Shown: in pieces, positions 1-10,225 of the stretch
How the letters are laid out: every line of letters starts with the position of its first letter
How positions within the stretch are numbered: position 1 is the stretch's first letter
Assembly (NCBI GenBank): GCA_016710745.1
Contig: JADJVB010000010.1
Location: 1,674,001 to 1,738,000 of the forward strand
DNA from: Chitinophagaceae bacterium
GTDB taxonomy: Bacteria; Bacteroidota; Bacteroidia; Chitinophagales; Chitinophagaceae
DNA length: 64,000 nt
Reading direction: 5' to 3'
Notes under the pieces: model-generated
Databases searched by the model: none
What the model was told of the DNA's origin: nothing
What the model saw: only the letters and a program-made list of their open reading frames with translations
Translations under genes and position numbers: made by a program

Positions 1-942
1 GATCAGCAAACTGGTTTTGGGCAGGTGGAAATTGGTAACCAATGAATCGGCGATATTGAAATTATAAGGCGGATGAATAAAATGATTGGTCCAGCCTTCT
101 GAAGGTTTTAATAATTTTTGTGCCGTAAACGACGATTCCATGGCCCGCATGGTAGTGGTACCGATCGAGCAAATGCGGTTGCCATTTTGCTTGGCTTTGT
201 TCACAATGGCGCAGGCTGTTTCATCAATCCTGTAGTATTCGGCATCCATTTTATGCTTGCTCAGGTCTTCAACTTCAATTGGGCGGAATGTTCCAAGGCC
301 GGTATGCAGGGTGGCTTCGGCAAACCGGATTCCCTTTATCTCAAGGCGCTTGATCAGTTCCTGGCTGAAATGCAACCCCGCAGTAGGCGCCGCAACCGCA
401 CCTTCATGCTTGGCATAAACGGTTTGATAACGCTCCTTATCTTCTTCATCCGGCTTGCGCTTGATGTATTTGGGCAACGGTGTTTCTCCAAGTATTTCAA
501 GCATACCGCGGAACTCTTCATCAGTGCCATCCCATAAAAAACGAATGGTACGGCCGCGGCTTGTGGTGTTATCAATTACTTCGGCAACCAATTCATCACT
601 TTCGCCAAAATATAATTTATTACCTACACGGATCTTACGTGCCGGGTCAACGATCACATCCCAAAGCTTATTGGCTTTGTTCAATTCGCGTAACAGAAAA
701 ACCTCAATCTTGGCGCCTGTCTTTTCCTTTCGGCCATACATACGTGCCGGAAAAACCTTGGTATTATTCACCACAAACACATCCTTATCATCGAAATAAT
801 CCATGATCTCTTTAAAGTGTTTATTTTCGATCTGGCCGGTTTTGCGGTGAATAACCATCAAACGGCTGTCTTCACGGCGTTTGGTAGGGTTTTGGGCAAT
901 TAAATTTAAAGGAAGGTCGAATCTGAATTGGGATAATTTCAT
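1..942 (-). CDS. queA: tRNA preQ1(34) S-adenosylmethionine ribosyltransferase-isomerase QueA (3' end cut by window edge)
   Basis: Reading the minus strand from the ATG at 942 gives an open frame to the window edge (314 codons, C-terminus missing). It starts MKLSQFRFDLP and contains the QueA signatures VFVVNNTKVFPARMYG, GAVAAPTAGLHF, ATLHTGLGTFRPI and, near the edge, SIGTTTMRAMES. QueA transfers the ribosyl part of S-adenosylmethionine to preQ1 in the tRNA wobble position, making epoxyqueuosine, a late step of queuosine synthesis in the cytoplasm. The missing C-terminus should be about 30 residues, judging from the usual family length near 350. The gene stands alone here and diverges from the TraB-like gene; the 280 bp between them hold no other gene I can support. 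The family assignment is secure. Confidence 0.97.
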   Translation of the reverse strand, partial: MKLSQFRFDLPLNLIAQNPTKRREDSRLMVIHRKTGQIENKHFKEIMDYFDDKDVFVVNNTKVFPARMYGRKEKTGAKIEVFLLRELNKANKLWDVIVDPARKIRVGNKLYFGESDELVAEVIDNTTSRGRTIRFLWDGTDEEFRGMLEILGETPLPKYIKRKPDEEDKERYQTVYAKHEGAVAAPTAGLHFSQELIKRLEIKGIRFAEATLHTGLGTFRPIEVEDLSKHKMDAEYYRIDETACAIVNKAKQNGNRICSIGTTTMRAMESSFTAQKLLKPSEGWTNHFIHPPYNFNIADSLVTNFHLPKTSLLI

Positions 943-1224
943 GTAACGGTTTTATATTTAGTATTGTCACATGTCCGTACTGCAGGTTTTGCAGTGATTG
1001 TAGCCCTTTGCTGAGGACATTTATCATGTTACGGCATGATTTAAAGTGGGCAAAGGTACAAAATAGCAGCCAAAATCGGAGGATTAAAAAAATAATTTTA
1101 TGGCGTTTCCGTCAATTCAACAAAAAAAGCAGAAAACCGTTAAATAGCGGAACATAATTTTGTGGTATCTCTACTTCTACGCATCTTTATAAGGTACCCA
1201 CCAGTTTTATTAATTATTACCGTA

Positions 1225-4200
1225 ATGTTTAACAGGTCCTTTAATACTTTTTTTATTGGTTTACTTCTATGCGCGGCAACCGGCTATGCACAAAAGAAAG
1301 CCCCGGCCAAATATCCCAGCCTGTTATGGGAGATCACAGGCAATGGTTTGGCAAAACCATCTTAGCTTATTGGCACCATCCACGTAAGCAGCAAAATGGT
1401 TTTTCATTTGAGCGACTCATTTTACCAGGCGATAAAGAATGTTGATGCGGTGGCTTTGGAACTGAATCCCGATACCTGGCAGGGCGAAATGGTGAGTATA
1501 AATAAGATAAAACAGAATTACACCGAATTCGTTAAGCCACCCCGGGGTGATTTTCTCACTGAAAATTCTTTTCGCATTTCAAAATACGACGATGAGCTCA
1601 AAGCGGCGATGAGCAGTGAGCCCATGATCTTAAACAGCCTGCTTTACCGATCCTATAAAGAGCGGGAAGATTTTGAAGAAGATACCTTCCTCGATCTGTA
1701 TATCTACCAAACCGGGAAAAAACTAGGCAAAAGAGCAACCGGTGTTGAAAATTATTTTGAAACCGAAAAAATTGTGATGGAGGCCTATGCCGATATGGCA
1801 AAGGAAAAAAAGAAAAAAACGATTGATACCGACGGAGAATCGCGGCGGGATATTTATGAGAAAACCCAGGATGCCTATCGCCGGGGCGACCTCGATCTGA
1901 TGGATTCGTTAGACCGCATGATGGACCGGTCGGATGCCTTTATGGAAAAATTTCTGTTTAAAAGAAATGACATACAGGCTAACTCCATGGATACGATCAT
2001 GAAAAACAGTTCCCTTTTTGTGGGTGTTGGTGCCGCACACCTGCCGGGGCCAAGGGGCGTTATTGAACTGCTGCGAAAAAAGGGATACCTCCTTCGGCCC
2101 ATACAGATGACCGACCGGGATGCTGCCCAAAAAGAGGCAATTGATAAAATAAAAGTGCCGGTACATTTTACAACACAGGTGGCAGAAGATAGCATGTTTA
2201 CCGTAGCTATGCCAGGCCCCTTGTTCAATGCCGGTGAAGCGTACAGGTTGTTGGACCAGCGCCAATATTCGGATATGAGTAATGGCGCTTATTACCTGGT
2301 GACCAGGGTTAAAACCCATGCGGCTTTTTTAGGCCAAAACGAAAAGGACGTTTTGAGTAAGGTAGACAGTATCATGTACGAGAATATCCCGGGTAAAATT
2401 TTATCAAAGAAGTTAATCAAAAAAAATGGGTATAGCGGCTTCGATATCAGCAACCGCACCCGGCGTGGTAATTTACAGCGTTACCAGATCTTTGTTCTCC
2501 CATTTGAAGTATTGTTCTTTAAGATGAGTGGTAAAGAAAATTATATTGAGGGAAGTGAAGCAGAACAATTTTTTTCGTCTATTCGTTTGAAAGAACCTGA
2601 TGCTGTAGCGGTAGATTTTCAACCGGCCCAGGGCGGGTTTTCTGTCCGGTTTCCGCAACAGCCTGCAGAATATCTCAATACGGTAGGCACAGATGGCATG
2701 GACCGTTGGGAATATGAGTCCGTTGATAAGTCCAGTGGCGATGCTTTCCTGGTATTGAAAAAATCGGTGTATAATTTCCGCTTCCTGGAAGAAGATAAAT
2801 TTGATCTCGGCTTGATTGAAGAGTCGTTCAGAAATGCCGACTATTTCGAAAAGCAGTTAAGCCATGCGTACATTAGTTTTAACGGCTATCCCTGCCTTGA
2901 AGTAAAAGAAAAATGGAAGGATGGGTCTTACCTGTTTGCCAGGTACCTGATCAAAGGCCCGCATTATTATGTAATTGCTGCAAAAACCAGGAACAGAAAA
3001 ACCGAATTTGGCGACTTTTTCAAAAGCTTTCATTTCACGCCCTACGTGTACCAGCCGGCCACAACCTATCTCGACAGCTTTATGCATTTTTCGGTAAAAA
3101 CACCGGTGGTACCGGATATTAATAATGACATCAGGACTTTGGCCGAAAGCGCTGCTAAAGATGCAACCAATGGGAATAATTATTCGGGGTATGTAAGTTA
3201 TTGGCCCAAAAGTCAAAATGGTTTATTCCAAAGTGAGGCAACCGGCGAAAAGATCGGCGTTAGTATCCAGGAATATCCTGCCTATTATTATGTAAAAGAT
3301 TCATCAAAATTCTGGCTCGATGACCTTACTGATGTGTATGAACGATCGGACATGCTGTTATATAAAATGGACACCATAACCGTGCATGATTCCCTGCAGG
3401 CTTACCGGCTCAACCTGCGCGACACGGGGTCGTCCCGTACCATAACCCGTATGGTGTTGATGAAAGATAATTACAGTTTCAACATCGTAACCATGGGCGA
3501 TACACTGGCGAATGAAAGCGATTTTGTGCATGCCTTCTTCCGGAGTTTTAGTCCTGATCAAAAAAAATTAGGCAGAAATATAAAAGAAAACAAACTCGAG
3601 GAGTTTTTTACTGATCTTTTCAGCAAAGACAGTGCTACACAAAAAAAGGCAAGGCAATCGATTTCCAATATTTATTATGGAGAGCAGGGCGTTCCATATA
3701 TTGAAGCAGCCATCAACAGGTTGAATCTGTCGGATAAAGATTATTTTGATACCAAAACCAAACTGATTGCTGAATTGGGTTATATAAAAGATAGTTCCAA
3801 CCCCGTAGTTGTAAAGCTGCTTAAAAAAATATTCGAACAAACGGCAGATACCGGTTTTTTTCAGAACGAAGTATTCAAGGCATTAGCCAGGCATAAAACC
3901 AAGGCCGCCTATGATCTGTTCAAGGAGCTGATTCTCCAGGACCCCCCGGTTTTTTCGGATAGTTACGAATACAGCAATATGTTAGGTAACCTGGAAGATT
4001 CGTTGTTGCTTACCAAAAGCTTATTTCCCGATCTGCTTCAATTGATTTCGTTGAGCGACTATAAAAACGAAGTGTTATCCCTGCTTGTAAAACTGGTTGA
4101 CAGCAACCTGCTATCGGCTTCGGATTATGACGAATATTTCACGAAGATCTATTTTGACGCAAAAGTGGAACTAAAACGTCAACAGATAAAAGATGAAGCA

Positions 4201-4914
4201 CTAATGGAAAAGGAACTGCTGGATGACGAGGCTGAAAACAACAGCACTTTCAATGTAACAGACGATTACACAGAAACTAACCTGGATAAGTACAGCGTTT
4301 TGCTGCTGCCTTTTTATGAAAAAAATAAGGCGGTATCCCTGTTCTTTCAACGGTTATTGCAGTCGAGAGATGCCGACGTGCGGCTAACCACTTCGGTTTT
4401 ATTGTTACGCAATAAGCTCGCTGTGCCTGACAGTATTTTGCAAAACCTTGCTACCAGCGACTTTTACCGAAGTAAATTGTACGGAAAACTAAAGGACGCA
4501 AACCGTTTGGATAAATTTCCGGCGAAATACAATAACCAGCTTGATATTGCCCGAAGTTTTTTAGTTTCTGATGGAAATAAAAAAAAGATAGACTCTATTT
4601 CTTTTATAAAAAAGACACCGGTTTCTTATCTGGATAAAAAAGGGGTTGTTTATTATTTCAAGTATCGCATAGAAAAGGAAGATGGCTGGAAAATTGGAAT
4701 GAGCGGGTTGCAACAGGAGAATGTTAAAAATATTGACATCGGTGATCAACTGACTTCGATGACCGACAAAAAGATAAAAGAGGATGAACCCCTCGACGAG
4801 CAGCTGAACAACCAGTTAAAAAGAAGGTTATTCGGTTTTCATAAGAGCGCCCGTAATTTTTATGGTTATAACGGAAATTATAAATTCACCGCCATCGATG
4901 ACTATGAGGACTGA
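1225..4914 (+). pseudogene. TraB/GumN-family secreted protein, interrupted by one in-frame amber codon
   Basis: From the ATG at 1225 a signal peptide (MFNRSFNTFFIGLLLCAATG, then YAQ) is followed by LLWEITGNGLAKPS, a TAG at 1363-1365 (codon 47), and then in the same frame LIGTIHVSS and a long uninterrupted frame to 4914. TraB/GumN/Tiki proteins have a GxxH motif after a Y/F-L-x-GT(I/M)H segment, so the amber sits exactly where a Tyr (TAC/TAT) is expected; one substitution explains it. The second TraB block, VGVGAAHLPGPRGVIELL, is at about residue 270. The rest, about 800 residues, is acidic and contains repeated beta-rich segments and HEAT-like helices. Reinitiation at the ATG at 1396 would lose the signal peptide and the GTIH motif. 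It is either a real nonsense mutation, readthrough, or a sequencing error. The 3' end overlaps the convergent ABC gene by 13 bp. Confidence 0.8.
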
Positions 4915-6617
4915 GTGATGGCCTTACCCGGAATGGCACTGATGAGTTTCTTCGTGTATTCGTTTTGCGGGCTATAAAAAACCTGGTCGGCATCGCCCGC
5001 TTCAACAATTTTCCCCTTATACATTACCAAAATGCGGTTACAGGTATAATGAACCACCGACAGGTCGTGCGAAATGAAAATGGCTGTAAAACCGAATTCT
5101 TTCCGGAGATCAAGGAGCAGGTTCAACACCTGGGCCTGCACACTTACATCCAATGCCGAAACCATTTCATCAAAAATTAAAAAGGAAGGGTTTAGGGCGA
5201 GTGCCCGGGCGATACAGATGCGTTGCCTTTGTCCGCCACTGAACTGGTGGGGGTATCGGTTATAATGATTGCTGCTCAGACTAATTTTTTCGAGCAGGTC
5301 CATTACTTTTTCTTTTCGTTGTTTGTTGTTCGCTAAAACAGCATGCACCTGCAGGGGTTCCAAAATGGCTTCGCCAATGGTTAACCTCGGGTTGAGCGAT
5401 CCGTAGGGATCCTGAAAAACGATTTGCAGATCTTTACGCAGGATACGCAAAGAAGCAGGATCCAGTGTTGTAAGGTCTTTCCCATCTAATACTATTCTAC
5501 CGGATGTAGGTTTAACCAATTGCAAAATGCTTCTTCCCAAAGTTGTTTTTCCACAACCACTTTCACCAACCAGTCCAACGATATCCCCTTGTTGCACCGA
5601 AAAACTTACATCGTCAACCGCCTTCACAAAAGTTTTAGCCTTGCCAAACCAGGTTTTTTTTTCAGGAAAATGCACAGCGAGGTTTTCAACGGTTAAAACG
5701 GTTGCCGGCAATGGATTCGCAGAAACCGGGCCGGGGAATTGATTTTTCCGGTCGGGTGGTTTTGTTTCGGGTACAGCACCATGTCCTAAAAAATCGGCGG
5801 CAACGGGCAGTGGTTTTCCTTTTGGTTGCCCGGCTGGCCGGCAAGCCAGCAGGGCTTTTGTATACGGGTGTTTTGGCGATAGGAGGATGTCTTTTGCGTG
5901 ACCCTGTTCCACAATTTCGCCACGGTACATCACCAGTATCTTATCGGCAATATCGGCAACAACACCCAGGTCGTGGGTAATAAAAATAACACCCATATTG
6001 TTTTCGGTCTGCAGCGATTTGATCAGTTCCAGTATGGTTTTTTGTACCGTTACATCCAATGCGGTTGTGGGTTCATCGGCGATCAGCAGGGCAGGGTTGC
6101 AACTCATGGCCATGGCGATCATCACCCGTTGTTTTTGTCCGCCACTCAGTTCATGTGGATACCGTGAAATTATTTTTTCCGGGTTTGGCAATTGCACTTT
6201 GTCGAAAAGCGTGATCGTTTTCTGCCTGGCTGTTTTTTTACTAACGCGTTGGTGTAGCCGAATAGTTTCCATCACCTGGTATCCGCAGGTAAATACAGGG
6301 TTCAAAGAGGTCATAGGTTCCTGAAAGATCATGGCAATTTTGTTGCCACGAATGTTTCGTAGTGCCCGATCCGATACATTGGAGAGGTTTACCGTGTCGT
6401 GTTGCCGGAACAGGATATCGCCGGTAACCAGGGCCTGTTTTGGCAATAGTTGTAAAACCGATAAGGCTGTTACTGATTTACCCGAACCGCTTTCGCCTAC
6501 GATGGCTACCAGTTCACCGGCAGCTACTTCAAAGGAGCTGCCGGTAACAGCAGTACTCCATTCAGCATCATGGTTAAATTGTATGGATAAATTTTTTATG
6601 GAAAGTAAAGGAGCCAT
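4902..6617 (-). CDS. Dipeptide/oligopeptide-type ABC transporter, fused double ATP-binding protein
   Basis: This 571-residue protein has two complete ABC ATPase domains in one chain, as in GsiA/YejF and DppD-DppF fusions. Domain 1 has Walker A GESGSGKS (41-48), the signature LSGGQKQR, Walker B LLIADEPTTALD and a tail with the oligopeptide-type HPYTKALLACRP element. Domain 2 has Walker A GESGCGKTT, signature FSGGQRQR and Walker B LIFDEMVSALD. Here a Met replaces the Pro usually following the Glu, which is common in such domains. It should power import of peptides or similar solutes, but no permease or binding protein is in the window, so the substrate is unknown. The AMP nucleosidase gene lies 6 bp upstream on the same strand, so the two are probably co-transcribed. 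Confidence 0.93.
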   Translation of the reverse strand: MAPLLSIKNLSIQFNHDAEWSTAVTGSSFEVAAGELVAIVGESGSGKSVTALSVLQLLPKQALVTGDILFRQHDTVNLSNVSDRALRNIRGNKIAMIFQEPMTSLNPVFTCGYQVMETIRLHQRVSKKTARQKTITLFDKVQLPNPEKIISRYPHELSGGQKQRVMIAMAMSCNPALLIADEPTTALDVTVQKTILELIKSLQTENNMGVIFITHDLGVVADIADKILVMYRGEIVEQGHAKDILLSPKHPYTKALLACRPAGQPKGKPLPVAADFLGHGAVPETKPPDRKNQFPGPVSANPLPATVLTVENLAVHFPEKKTWFGKAKTFVKAVDDVSFSVQQGDIVGLVGESGCGKTTLGRSILQLVKPTSGRIVLDGKDLTTLDPASLRILRKDLQIVFQDPYGSLNPRLTIGEAILEPLQVHAVLANNKQRKEKVMDLLEKISLSSNHYNRYPHQFSGGQRQRICIARALALNPSFLIFDEMVSALDVSVQAQVLNLLLDLRKEFGFTAIFISHDLSVVHYTCNRILVMYKGKIVEAGDADQVFYSPQNEYTKKLISAIPGKAITQSS

Positions 6618-6623
6618 TCCTGA

Positions 6624-7397
6624 TTATAAAAACTTCAGGTGCCTCACGGTTAATCCGTTGTTCATTAATTGTTTCAGCGAATCAATGCCGATCTTCAAAT
6701 GCACATCAACGTATTTAGAGGTCACCTTTTTATCGCTGGCCGCTGTTTTAACACCGTCGGGTGTCATGGGCTGATCACTAACCAGCAATAAAGCTCCGGT
6801 CGGGATCTTATTATAAAACCCAACCGTAAAAATAGTCGCTGTTTCCATATCTACGGCGTATGCCCGAACATCCTGCAGGTAAGTTTTAAATTTTTCATCG
6901 TGTTCCCACACACGGCGGTTGGTGCTGTAAACTGTACCGGTCCAGTAATCCACTGCATAATCCCGGATCGTGGTTGACACCGCCTTTTGCAGGGCAAAAG
7001 CGGGTAAGGCCGGTACTTCGGGCGGAAAATAATCGTTGGAGGTTCCTTCGCCGCGGATCGCCGCAATGGGCAAGATCAAATCGCCTAATTTGTTCCGTTT
7101 CTTCAATCCGCCACACTTGCCCAAAAACAATACCGCCTTGGGTTCAATAGCACTCAGTAGATCCATTACGGTGGCTGCGCCCGGACTACCCATGCCAAAA
7201 TTAATGATGGTGATATTAGCTGCCGTTGCACATTGCATCGCTTTGTCTTCACCCACTATTTTCACTTTATTCCATTTGGCAAACAGCTCCACATAGTTTG
7301 CGAAATTGGTGAGCAAAATATATTCTCCGAAATTTTCCAGTTTTTCGCCGGTATAACGCGGTAACCAGTTCCTGACTATTTCTGCTTTTGACTTCAT
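6624..7397 (-). CDS. amn: AMP nucleosidase (short bacteroidotal form)
   Basis: This 257-residue protein belongs to the purine nucleoside phosphorylase/UDP phosphorylase superfamily. The phosphorylase-type core is seen in INFGMGSPGAATVMDLL, KAVLFLGKCGGL and AVDMETATIF. The last contains the Met-Glu pair that binds the ribose in this superfamily. Proteins of this length and sequence are annotated in Bacteroidota as AMP nucleosidase (AMP to adenine and ribose 5-phosphate). The E. coli enzyme is much longer because it has an extra regulatory N-terminal domain, which is absent here. It begins 68 bp from the divergent PD-(D/E)XK gene and is followed 6 bp later by the ABC ATPase gene. The exact substrate (AMP against another nucleoside) is inferred from the family. 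Confidence 0.85.
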   Translation of the reverse strand: MKSKAEIVRNWLPRYTGEKLENFGEYILLTNFANYVELFAKWNKVKIVGEDKAMQCATAANITIINFGMGSPGAATVMDLLSAIEPKAVLFLGKCGGLKKRNKLGDLILPIAAIRGEGTSNDYFPPEVPALPAFALQKAVSTTIRDYAVDYWTGTVYSTNRRVWEHDEKFKTYLQDVRAYAVDMETATIFTVGFYNKIPTGALLLVSDQPMTPDGVKTAASDKKVTSKYVDVHLKIGIDSLKQLMNNGLTVRHLKFL

Positions 7398-7465
7398 ATC
7401 TTGCCGTTATATTGCTGATAAAAAAATAAATATACAAAATTCTTTCCCCGGTAAGGAGCAAAGCC

Positions 7466-7900
7466 ATGATTAAAATTGAATTTCCCCCATATCAGCCAAA
7501 AATAAAAACTGAAGCCGGCAGGGAATTTATATTTGATGAATTTCGTAAACGATGGATATTACTGACGCCCGAGGAGTGGGTCAGGCAAAATTTTCTGCAG
7601 TACCTGGTGCAGATAAAAAAGTACCCGGTCTCTTTGATCGCTGTTGAAAAAGAGATAAAACTGGGCGACCTTAAAAAACGTTTTGATATCATGGTTTACG
7701 ATGCCAATACCAAACCCTGGATGATTGTAGAGTGTAAGGAAATGAACGTATCGCTTAACAAAGCCGTGCTGGATCAGGTACTGCGTTACAATATATCACT
7801 TAATGTGCCGTACCTGGTTATTACCAACGGCAGTTATTGTATGGCTGTGTGTTTAACCGGCGGTACCATGATTGAAATTGATTCGTTGCCCGGTTTATAG
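7466..7900 (+). CDS. Small HsdR-N-like PD-(D/E)XK domain protein
   Basis: This 144-residue protein matches the pattern of the small type I restriction R-subunit N-terminal-like family (HSDR_N_2). It has EEWVRQNFLQYL near residue 36, then the nuclease-fold core KKRFDIMVYD and WMIVECKEMN, which supply the Asp and the E-x-K of a PD-(D/E)XK site. It ends with YLVITNGSYC. There is no helicase, methylase or specificity gene nearby, so it is not part of a restriction system here. This stand-alone form is widespread in Bacteroidota and its function is not established. The last 6 bp overlap the convergent permease gene. Confidence 0.82.
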   Translation: MIKIEFPPYQPKIKTEAGREFIFDEFRKRWILLTPEEWVRQNFLQYLVQIKKYPVSLIAVEKEIKLGDLKKRFDIMVYDANTKPWMIVECKEMNVSLNKAVLDQVLRYNISLNVPYLVITNGSYCMAVCLTGGTMIEIDSLPGL

Positions 7901-9289
7901 ATCATTCTCCGTTTCGATTGCTACCGGTTCATTAGGGTTGCTCTTGTACGGCCATTGATTTTGCAGTTTTGCCTGAATAAAATAAACAAGTAAGCCACTT
8001 GCAAAAACAATTAAAAACGAAAGGATAATGGCAGCCCCTGTTGCATAAAAAATAAACAGCCACATGGCAATTACTAAGATAACCGGCACCGGATACAGCG
8101 GCATTTTATAAGCCAGGTGTTTTGATCCGTTCCGTTTTCGCAATAACACTACACCAACGGCCTGTCCAATAAACTGTACCATGATTCGCATGGCCAAAAT
8201 TCCGTCTATTACGTGTTTCATCTTAAACAACATACTGAAAATAAAGGCAAAACCGGCCAATACCAGCAGGGAAACATAGGGGAAGTTCTTTGTGGGATGC
8301 AGCCTGGCAAATACTTTAAAGAAAGCGCCGTCCACTGCTGCAGCATAAGGAACCCTGGAATAACCGAGCATCACCGCAAACAGAGAGGCCAGCGCAACCC
8401 AAAGTATCATTACGGTAATGGTATTGGCAGCCGTATAGCCGTACAACCGTTCAATAAAAGTGCTAACCACAAACGTATTGATGCCGGCATCCTGCCATTG
8501 TTTTATTTCCTGCCAGCTGATCACACTGCTTACACTCGTGTTCATGGCAAGGTATAAAATGGCTATACCGATTACAGAAATAAACATGCTGCGGGGAATA
8601 TTTTTGCCGGGGTTTTTTATCTCGCCACCCAAATGGCAAACATTGTAATACCCCAAATAACTGTATACGGTTTTAATGCAGGCCTGGCCAAACAGAAAGG
8701 AAGCCAGTTGCCCCCAGCTAAAATCAGTGTTTATATCTTTAAGCGGCTGTAGAAAATTTCCGTTGGCAATGCCGCCAATAATTATCCAGCCAATTGTGAG
8801 AATAACCCCCGTCCAAAGCAGAACCGCAATTTTACCAATGCTGTCAATCTTCCGGTAAAGCAAAATCGTTACCACAACGATCACCGATGCAGAAACCAGC
8901 TTTTGCTCTATCGGGCCTAATTCAACGAGATATCCCAGGTATTGCGAAAAGCCGATGGCAGCTGAGGCAGCAACCAGCGGCGCCTGAATGATCGTTTGCC
9001 ATACATACAGGAAACTCATCAATCGGCCCATGCCATTTTTACCATAAGCCTCTTTCAAAAAATTGTAACTGCCCCCGGCTAACGGGTAAGCCGCTCCCAA
9101 TTCGCTCCATATCATAGCATCAATCAATGATAAAACGGCACCTGCTATCCAGGCATATAAAAACATGCCGCCCATTAAACCCATAACTATCGGAAGTGTA
9201 ACAAACGGGCCAATGCCCACCATATCTATCATATTTACAACGGTAGATTGAAATAAGCCTAAGCTTCTTTGTAGTTTTGGTGCAGTCAT
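7895..9289 (-). CDS. APC-superfamily amino acid permease
   Basis: This 464-residue, very hydrophobic protein has about 12 predicted membrane segments. The N-terminus carries the APC signature: SLGLFQSTVVNMIDMVGIGP, followed by a Gly-rich TM1 loop. GGSYNFLKEAYG is the TM2-TM3 segment typical of amino acid/polyamine permeases, and GGEIKNPGKNIPRSMF matches the conserved loop after TM6. It should be an inner-membrane secondary transporter for an amino acid or amine. The substrate cannot be told from sequence alone. It is monocistronic, convergent with the HsdR-N-like gene and divergent from ubiX (188 bp between starts). Confidence 0.9.
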   Translation of the reverse strand: MTAPKLQRSLGLFQSTVVNMIDMVGIGPFVTLPIVMGLMGGMFLYAWIAGAVLSLIDAMIWSELGAAYPLAGGSYNFLKEAYGKNGMGRLMSFLYVWQTIIQAPLVAASAAIGFSQYLGYLVELGPIEQKLVSASVIVVVTILLYRKIDSIGKIAVLLWTGVILTIGWIIIGGIANGNFLQPLKDINTDFSWGQLASFLFGQACIKTVYSYLGYYNVCHLGGEIKNPGKNIPRSMFISVIGIAILYLAMNTSVSSVISWQEIKQWQDAGINTFVVSTFIERLYGYTAANTITVMILWVALASLFAVMLGYSRVPYAAAVDGAFFKVFARLHPTKNFPYVSLLVLAGFAFIFSMLFKMKHVIDGILAMRIMVQFIGQAVGVVLLRKRNGSKHLAYKMPLYPVPVILVIAMWLFIFYATGAAIILSFLIVFASGLLVYFIQAKLQNQWPYKSNPNEPVAIETENDL

Positions 9290-9476
9290 TCGGTAAATTG
9301 AATACGGAAATTACAATTTTGAACGATAATCTGAATAACTAAAATATAGCCAGGAACAATCTGATCGGTTAAAACGTTAAGAAGAGAAAATCAGGAACAG
9401 GATTATTGTTTCCGGGATAAAATTGAATAGTTTTTGATAAAATATTGTTTTGTAGCTTAGATAAATTATTGATGGG

Positions 9477-10046
9477 ATGATGAAAAAAAAAATTGTAATA
9501 GCAATAACCGGAGCCAGCGGCTCGGTATACGCCGATTTGCTGTTGAGGAGACTACAATTGCTTAATAATCAAATAGATGAATTGAGCCTGGTGATGACTG
9601 ACAATGCCCGGGAAGTTTGGAAAATAGAACTCGAAAATGACCATTATGTCAATTTTCAATTACGTCATTTTACTCAAAAAAATTTTAATGCACCCTTCGC
9701 TTCCGGCTCCGGGCAATATGATACCATGATCATCATTCCCTGCAGCATGGGCACTTTAGGGAGAATTGCGGCCGGTATTTCGGGTGATTTGATCAGCCGG
9801 GCTGCCGACGTGATCCTGAAAGAAAGAAGAAAATTGATCTGTGTGGTTAGGGATACACCTTACAACCTCATTCATATCCGTAACATGGAAACGATAACAC
9901 TGGCCGGAGGAATAATTTGTCCGGCAACGCCGTCATTTTACAGTAAACCCAAAACTATTGAGGAAGCAGCTGCTACCGTAGTTGACCGGGTGATCGACCT
10001 GGCCGGATTGGATAATAATTCTTTTAGATGGGGAACGCCGGTTTGA
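9477..10046 (+). CDS. ubiX: Flavin prenyltransferase UbiX
   Basis: This 189-residue flavoprotein opens with the UbiX signature IAITGASGSVYADLLLRRL. It also carries MIIIPCSMGTLGRIAAG and ERRKLICVVRDTPYNLIHI, which line the FMN and dimethylallyl phosphate sites. The end segment GGIICPATPSFYSKP is also typical. UbiX makes prenylated FMN, the cofactor of UbiD-type decarboxylases. No ubiD is in the window. Two ATG codons are adjacent (9477 and 9480); either may be used. A weakly AT-rich leader precedes it. Confidence 0.94.
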   Translation: MMKKKIVIAITGASGSVYADLLLRRLQLLNNQIDELSLVMTDNAREVWKIELENDHYVNFQLRHFTQKNFNAPFASGSGQYDTMIIIPCSMGTLGRIAAGISGDLISRAADVILKERRKLICVVRDTPYNLIHIRNMETITLAGGIICPATPSFYSKPKTIEEAAATVVDRVIDLAGLDNNSFRWGTPV

Positions 10047-10189
10047 CAGTTCGTCGTTTACATCAGGCAACCCCGAAAGGATAGAAATGTAAGTGGATCG
10101 GCGAATGAAATTTACAAATTAAAACTACCTGCCCAGGTTCCGGCACCGCGTTTTGAACGGCCCGGCCGCGCTTCGGATAGTCCCGATAG

Positions 10190-10207
10190 TCCCGATAGCT
10201 ATCGGGA
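10190..10207. repeat. Perfect 18-bp palindrome TCCCGATAGCTATCGGGA
   Basis: A perfect palindrome lies in the convergent gap between ubiX and lolA. It is preceded by a short duplication of its left arm (10180-10196). The same TCCCGAT/ATCGGGA core recurs at 12404, 30476, 40627, 53777 and 56411 and eight times in the GIY-YIG array at 30.8-32.0 kb. It has no T-tract, so it is a dispersed palindrome rather than a clear terminator. Confidence 0.8.
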
Positions 10208-10225
10208 GTAGGGGTACAGCTTCCT

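Noticed and set aside
118..806. Plus-strand frames over the queA region
   Set aside because: They are antisense to the strongly supported queA gene and show no protein family features.
5820..5860. GC-rich imperfect palindrome within the ABC ATPase gene encoding C-R-P-A-G-Q-P
   Set aside because: It resembles the priA insertion by translation, but the segment lies in the linker where this family varies and the arms are imperfect, so I see no evidence of insertion.
7466..7900. Restriction-modification system
   Set aside because: The PD-(D/E)XK protein stands alone; no methylase, specificity or helicase subunit is nearby.
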